Shown: piece by piece, positions 51,636-55,924 of the stretch
How the letters are laid out: each line of letters opens with the position of its first letter
Numbering within the stretch: position 1 is the first letter of the stretch
Assembly (NCBI RefSeq): GCF_016744255.1
Contig: NZ_JADGES010000006.1
Location: 1 to 55,924 of the forward strand
Direction: 5' to 3'
Origin: Maribacter sp.
GTDB lineage: Bacteria > Bacteroidota > Bacteroidia > Flavobacteriales > Flavobacteriaceae
Length of the DNA: 55,924 nt
Translations under genes and position numbers: made by a program
The notes under the pieces: model-generated
Seen by the model: the letters and a program-made list of their open reading frames with translations, nothing else
Database searches by the model: none
What the model was told of the DNA's origin: nothing

Positions 51636-52766
51636 CTAGTTAAGTAATTCGGCTACTTTTTGTTCTAAAGCATCTCCTCTTAGGTTCTTAGCTATGATTA
51701 CGCCATTCTCATCTAATAAAAATGCAGCAGGAATAGCATCTACATTGTATAATTTAGCAATTTCATCATTAAAATAAGCTAGGTTAGATACTTGGTTCCA
51801 TTCTAACTTGTCATCTAAAATAGCTTTTTTCCATTGTTCGCCATCTTTATCTAAAGAAACACCAATAATGTTCAAACCTTTCTTATGGTATTTTTTGTAA
51901 ACAGCAAGAACATTAGGGTTCTCAGCTCTACAAGGCTTACACCATGCAGCCCAAAAATCTATTAAGGTAACTTTGCCTAGAATATCATTTAAAGCAATTT
52001 CTTTACCTTCTGGAGATTTTGCACTAAAGTTAGGTGCTTTTTTACCTACTGTTGTATTTTGTCCATTAGAAGCTTTTTCTTCTAAAAACGAAATGCGTTG
52101 TAAAACATTTTCGGCAACTTTGTTACTTTTAATTTCAGGAGATAAACCTTCATATAGCGCTTTTAGGTCTTCTGTAGGTACAACTCTAGAAGCTATTGCT
52201 TTATCAATTAATAATGCGGATATTAGCCCATTTGGATTTGCTTTTATATAATCAATTTCAAAATCCTTGTGTTCCTCTTGTAGTTCCTTCATTTCATCAC
52301 TTAACGCGCTAATAACAGCATCATTCTTTTCTATATTAGCTTTCTGAAGGTCTTTTTGTATAGACATGGCTCTGTTAGACATTGCTAATGATTTTTCCAT
52401 ATAGTCAGAAAAAATATCATTCTGAATAGTTCCTTTTATTTTAGCAAGGTTTAAGCTGTCTTTTTGGGCTGAGATTTCAATTTCGCCATTTTCTAAAACA
52501 ACAACAGTATAACCTGGAAGTTTATCTACGAAGATATAGTGAAGTTCTGGAGTTGTTGGTTTGCCAGAAAAAGTATAGGTGCCGCCTGTAGTTAAAACAG
52601 TATCTATGGCAACTGGTTGATTATTCTCTCCAATTTTTTTAAGTATAACTTGTGTGCCATCAGCAACGTCTCCTCTTAGAGTACCATTTATAACATAGCC
52701 CTCTGGTTTTTGGTTGCAGGCTATTAAGGTTATAATTAAAACTAGTGGCAAAAGAATTCTTTTCAT
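51636..52766 (-). CDS. TlpA-like thiol-disulfide lipoprotein with DUF4369 domain
   Basis: The product has 376 residues with a lipoprotein signal (LIACNQK, Cys17). A DUF4369 domain (about 20-120: YVINGTLRGDVADGTQVIL) precedes a helical linker and a thioredoxin/AhpC-TSA domain with the redox pair WCKPC in FWAAWCKPCRAENP (about residue 280). It probably reduces or oxidises periplasmic protein thiols. The ATG at 52766 is supported by a -7 box at 52791-52798; the longer frame starts with TTG inside that box. Confidence 0.9.
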   Translation of the reverse strand: MKRILLPLVLIITLIACNQKPEGYVINGTLRGDVADGTQVILKKIGENNQPVAIDTVLTTGGTYTFSGKPTTPELHYIFVDKLPGYTVVVLENGEIEISAQKDSLNLAKIKGTIQNDIFSDYMEKSLAMSNRAMSIQKDLQKANIEKNDAVISALSDEMKELQEEHKDFEIDYIKANPNGLISALLIDKAIASRVVPTEDLKALYEGLSPEIKSNKVAENVLQRISFLEEKASNGQNTTVGKKAPNFSAKSPEGKEIALNDILGKVTLIDFWAAWCKPCRAENPNVLAVYKKYHKKGLNIIGVSLDKDGEQWKKAILDDKLEWNQVSNLAYFNDEIAKLYNVDAIPAAFLLDENGVIIAKNLRGDALEQKVAELLN

Positions 52767-52790
52767 AATGTTTTTTATTTTTAGATGTGG

Positions 52791-52798
52791 CAAATGTA
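52791..52798 (-). promoter_or_regulatory. -7 element of the TlpA-like gene
   Basis: On the minus strand this reads TACATTTG, an exact TAnnTTTG match. It sits 24 bases before the chosen ATG and therefore decides between the two possible starts. Confidence 0.6.
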
Positions 52799-52819
52799 CT
52801 TATATATAAGAAATAAAAA

Positions 52820-52848
52820 AAGCCCTTAACATTTAGAGTTAAGGGCTT
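52820..52848 (-). terminator. Terminator of the outer membrane barrel gene
   Basis: AAGCCCTTAAC and GTTAAGGGCTT form a perfect 11-bp stem around a 7-base loop, flanked by A and T runs. It separates the barrel gene from the downstream TlpA-like gene. Confidence 0.92.
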
Positions 52849-52869
52849 GTTTTTTATGAGGTTAGTAGA

Positions 52870-53382
52870 TTAAAATTGATAGCGAACCCCTAAGGCTATA
52901 TCAAAATCAAAATTATCAGAAAACCCGTTATAGCCAAGAATGCCAATTTCTGGTCTAAAGTCTAAAGAGAGTAGCAAGGGGAAATCAAAGTTGTATTCTA
53001 TGCCTACATCTCCTGCCGCAAAAATAAAAACACCATCATTGTCATCATCACCATCATAATCGATATCATAATACCTATATCTAAAATCTACACTTCCAAG
53101 GCCACCACCAGCACCATAGTACCAATTAAAACCCTGGTCAATAGGGAATACCCATTGGTATAATCCTGCTAATTTAACAGCGTCGTAATTACGACTGTCT
53201 CTAAATCCTAAATCTAGTTCTAATCTATTGCTTCTAGATAGTAATTTTTGATAGGATATTTCAGCACCGAAACCATCGCTATCTCCTAAACGTAAACCAA
53301 GGGCATGGTCCGAAATTTCTTGAGCTTTTAAACTCAAGGTACTAAGGCAAAGTATTGCCATAAATAATTTGAACATTTTCAT
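52870..53382 (-). CDS. Small outer membrane beta-barrel protein
   Basis: The product has 170 residues with a signal peptide (ending LKAQ, about residue 20). The mature part consists of alternating strands (LELDLGFRDSRNYDAVKLAG; LLLSLDFRPEIGIL) and ends IALGVRYQF, the aromatic C-terminus expected by the BAM machinery. An Asp-rich loop (DIDYDGDDDNDG, about 105-117) might bind calcium. Function is unknown. Confidence 0.82.
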   Translation of the reverse strand: MKMFKLFMAILCLSTLSLKAQEISDHALGLRLGDSDGFGAEISYQKLLSRSNRLELDLGFRDSRNYDAVKLAGLYQWVFPIDQGFNWYYGAGGGLGSVDFRYRYYDIDYDGDDDNDGVFIFAAGDVGIEYNFDFPLLLSLDFRPEIGILGYNGFSDNFDFDIALGVRYQF

Positions 53383-53443
53383 AGTATTTTATTTTCTATT
53401 AAAAAATGAGCTCTTGTGTAATGGGGCTCATACAATAAAAACT

Positions 53444-53451
53444 TAAATTTG
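53444..53451 (+). promoter_or_regulatory. -7 element of the FAD/Fe-S oxidoreductase gene
   Basis: TAAATTTG matches TAnnTTTG exactly, 19 bases before the TTG start codon at 53471. This implies a short leader and supports that unusual start. Confidence 0.5.
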
Positions 53452-53470
53452 TTATCAAAATTGTACTGCT

Positions 53471-55924
53471 TTGGATAAAATAATTTTAGAGGAATTAGGA
53501 GATAGATTAAAGGGGGAATTACAGATCGATAATTTAAGCAGAACATTGTATGCTACAGATGCTTCTGTTTATAGGAAAATTCCAATGGCAGTCGCTTTTC
53601 CAAGTTCAGTACCCGATATAAAAGAGCTAATACATTTTGCAAATACACATAAAGTGGGATTAATTCCTAGAACGGCAGGAACTTCTTTGGCGGGGCAATG
53701 TGTGGGAGACGGAATTGTTGTAGATGTATCTAAAAACTTTACAAAGATTGTTTCTTTAGACAAAGAGAAAAAGCAAATAACGGTGCATCCAGGTGTAATT
53801 CGAGATGAATTAAACTTATATTTAAAACCTTATGGTTTATTTTTTGGACCAAATACATCGACTTCTAATCGTTGTATGATTGGTGGTATGGTTGGTAACA
53901 ATTCTTCAGGGACTACATCTATACAATATGGTGTAACTAGAGATAAGGTAGTTTCTTTAAAAACCATTCTTTCAGACGGCTCAGAAGTGGAGTTTAAAGC
54001 GCTTTCTAGTGCTGAATTTCAAAAAAAAATGGAATCAGATTCACTTGAAGCATATATTTACAAGAATATATATAAAGAGCTGAATAATAAAAGTATACAA
54101 AAAGAAATAAACAATGAGTTTCCCAAAAAATCTATTCACAGAAGAAATACAGGGTATGCTGTAGACGAGTTGTTAAATAATGCAGTTTTTGGAGATGCAC
54201 AGGATGATTTTAATTTGTGTAAATTATTAAGTGGTAGTGAAGGGACACTTGCTTTTACGACAGAAATAACGGTTAAATTGGACGATTTGCCGCCTCCATT
54301 GTCGGCTATGGTTATAACGCATTATAATTCCTTAGAAGACTGTTTAACAGATGTCGTTCCTGTAATGGATTGTAATTTGCACCTCTGCGAAATGATGGAT
54401 AAGGTTATTTTAGATTGCACTAAGAGTAACCGAGCACAATTAGTTAATCGGTTTTTTGTAGAAGGCGATCCAGAAGCTTTGCTTATGCTGCAGGTAAATG
54501 CCTATTCGGAAGAAGATTTAGATGAGCAAGTGAAAGGTGTACTTAGAAAAGTAAAAGAATCTAATTTAAGTTATGCGGAAGCTGTATTAAAAGGTGCAGA
54601 TATAGCTAAGGCAGTTGCTTTGCGAAAAGCAGGACTTGGGCTTTTAGGAAATATAGTAGGAGACAAGAAAGCGGTTGCATGTATAGAAGATACGGCAGTT
54701 GCTTTAGAAGATTTAAAAGAGTTTATAGGGGAGTTTACTCTAATAATGAAAAAGCACAAGCAGCAAGCAGTATATTATGCGCATGCTGGTGCTGGGGAAT
54801 TGCATTTAAGACCTATTCTTAACTTAAAGAAAAGCGAGGATGTAGGCTTGTTTAGGGCAATCACTACCGATGTGGCGGTTCTTACAAAAAAATACAAAGG
54901 TTCTTTTAGTGGGGAACATGGAGATGGTATAGTTAGAGCAGAATTTATTCCTTTAATGATAGGGGACAAAAATTATGAGTTATTACGAAGAGTAAAATCT
55001 TATTTTGACCCTAGTAACATTTTTAATCCAGGGAAAATAGTAGACGCTTATCCTATGGACGAATCTCTACGCTATGAAATAGGAAGAGAAGAGCCTCAGA
55101 TTAAAACTCTTTTAAATTTTTCGGATAGTGAGGGTATTTTAAAAGCTGCAGAAAAATGTAATGGTAGTGGGGATTGTCGTAAAACACATCATATGTCTGG
55201 GGCTATGTGTCCAAGCTACCAAGCTACCAAGAACGAAAAAGATACTACACGTGGTAGAGCAAATGCTTTACGTGAATTTTTAACCACTTCGGATAAGAAA
55301 AATAAGTTTGATAGTAAAGAATTAAAAGAAGTATTCGATTTATGTCTCAGTTGTAAAGCCTGTTCTAGCGAATGCCCTAGTAATGTAGATGTGGCAACCC
55401 TGAAAGCGGAATTTTTGTACCAATACCAAGAGGTAAATGGGTATCCATTCCGTGCAAAATTGTTTGCGCATAGTACTAAGATGAATCGTTTGGGTAGTAA
55501 GGTTGCGAGACTTACAAATGCTATGTATGATTCTAATTTTATTAGTGGTTTAATAAAGAAAACCTCTGGGGTAGCTAAAGAAAGAACGCTTCCTAAAGTT
55601 TCAAGTTTTAATTTTAATAATTATCTTCAACTATTTAAAAATAAGACTACTATGTCTAAAAATGAGGTTGTCGTTTATGTAGATGAGTTTACGAGTTATT
55701 TGGATGTAGAATTAGGAAAGGATGCTATCGAAGTATTGACAAGATTGGGATATAATGTATCTCTTTTTTATGGCGAAAGCGGTAGAACGTATATTTCTAA
55801 AGGGTTCTTAAAGCAAGCCAAAATTTTAGCTTTAAAAAATATAGAAAAACTAAAGCCAATTGTTGCTAAGAATATCCCAATTGTTGGTTTAGAACCATCT
55901 GCTATTTTAACTTTTAGAGATGAA
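53471..55924 (+). CDS. FAD-linked oxidase with Fe-S domain (D-lactate/glycolate dehydrogenase-like), 3' truncated
   Basis: At least 818 residues are read to the window edge. An FAD-binding type-4 domain (about 30-210: IPRTAGTSLAGQCVGDGIVV; FGPNTSTSNRCMIGGMVGNN) is followed by the FAD-oxidase C domain (about 250-530: GEHGDGIVRAEFIP). A 4Fe-4S part has cysteines in CNGSGDC, MCPSY and CLSCKACSSECPS. The combination matches D-lactate or 2-hydroxyacid dehydrogenases that feed electrons to the respiratory chain. The start appears to be TTG at 53471; an upstream in-frame stop leaves no ATG. Confidence 0.9.
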   Translation, partial: MDKIILEELGDRLKGELQIDNLSRTLYATDASVYRKIPMAVAFPSSVPDIKELIHFANTHKVGLIPRTAGTSLAGQCVGDGIVVDVSKNFTKIVSLDKEKKQITVHPGVIRDELNLYLKPYGLFFGPNTSTSNRCMIGGMVGNNSSGTTSIQYGVTRDKVVSLKTILSDGSEVEFKALSSAEFQKKMESDSLEAYIYKNIYKELNNKSIQKEINNEFPKKSIHRRNTGYAVDELLNNAVFGDAQDDFNLCKLLSGSEGTLAFTTEITVKLDDLPPPLSAMVITHYNSLEDCLTDVVPVMDCNLHLCEMMDKVILDCTKSNRAQLVNRFFVEGDPEALLMLQVNAYSEEDLDEQVKGVLRKVKESNLSYAEAVLKGADIAKAVALRKAGLGLLGNIVGDKKAVACIEDTAVALEDLKEFIGEFTLIMKKHKQQAVYYAHAGAGELHLRPILNLKKSEDVGLFRAITTDVAVLTKKYKGSFSGEHGDGIVRAEFIPLMIGDKNYELLRRVKSYFDPSNIFNPGKIVDAYPMDESLRYEIGREEPQIKTLLNFSDSEGILKAAEKCNGSGDCRKTHHMSGAMCPSYQATKNEKDTTRGRANALREFLTTSDKKNKFDSKELKEVFDLCLSCKACSSECPSNVDVATLKAEFLYQYQEVNGYPFRAKLFAHSTKMNRLGSKVARLTNAMYDSNFISGLIKKTSGVAKERTLPKVSSFNFNNYLQLFKNKTTMSKNEVVVYVDEFTSYLDVELGKDAIEVLTRLGYNVSLFYGESGRTYISKGFLKQAKILALKNIEKLKPIVAKNIPIVGLEPSAILTFRDE

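Overview
The window looks like a chromosomal segment from a marine-type member of the Flavobacteriaceae (Bacteroidota). The base composition is strongly AT-rich. Many genes are preceded by the Bacteroidota -7 element TAnnTTTG and lack Shine-Dalgarno sequences. The gene families also fit: SLC12-type permease, EpsC/CysM pair, DUF4097, DUF2202, YaiO, DUF2461 and VPS10/BNR proteins. No rRNA, tRNA or CRISPR array was seen.

Layout. 1-2100 is a small accessory stretch: the tail of an AraC-type regulator, a lipoprotein/TPR gene pair and a gene fragment. 2106-8457 holds a NYN-LOTUS protein, a cation-chloride-type permease and two tandem DEAD-box-type helicases. 8535-16800 is one long minus-strand operon: TetR regulator, TolC, HlyD, a DUF2202 lipoprotein, two ABC ATPases, two ABC-2 permeases and a LOG-family protein. 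After a cold-shock gene (16986-17177), 17429-20674 is a second TetR-led operon with an SDR-like protein, a nitroreductase and a YqhD-type alcohol dehydrogenase. Both TetR genes have a palindrome next to a TAnnTTTG promoter, so both are probably autoregulated. 20874-25935 holds phospholipase A, small ORFs, and an ECF sigma / anti-sigma-like / DUF4097 / outer-membrane-protein cluster with a decayed duplicate. 26085-40884 is mostly housekeeping: VWA and AAA pair, TruA-like enzyme, hydrolase, CysM and EpsC, BNR-repeat protein, DUF72 and an M19 dipeptidase.

The most interesting system is 41082-50784, six tightly packed genes. They encode a soluble hybrid histidine kinase with an HPt domain, a lone receiver, a membrane-anchored HEAT-repeat protein, a processive-type GT2 synthase, an LtaS/sulfatase-like membrane enzyme with altered metal-site residues and C-terminal TPRs, and a YaiO-like outer-membrane barrel with TPRs. 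I infer a phosphorelay-controlled exopolysaccharide synthesis and export machine. Two tandem paralogous micro-ORFs and an IS1182-like remnant follow. The window ends inside a TlpA/outer-membrane-protein/FAD-FeS oxidoreductase neighbourhood.

The clearest non-gene structure is a 104-bp hairpin-rich repeat present twice at about 88% identity. One copy is intergenic (2966-3069). The other lies in frame inside the SDR-like gene (19811-19914) and appears to add about 34 residues to that protein.
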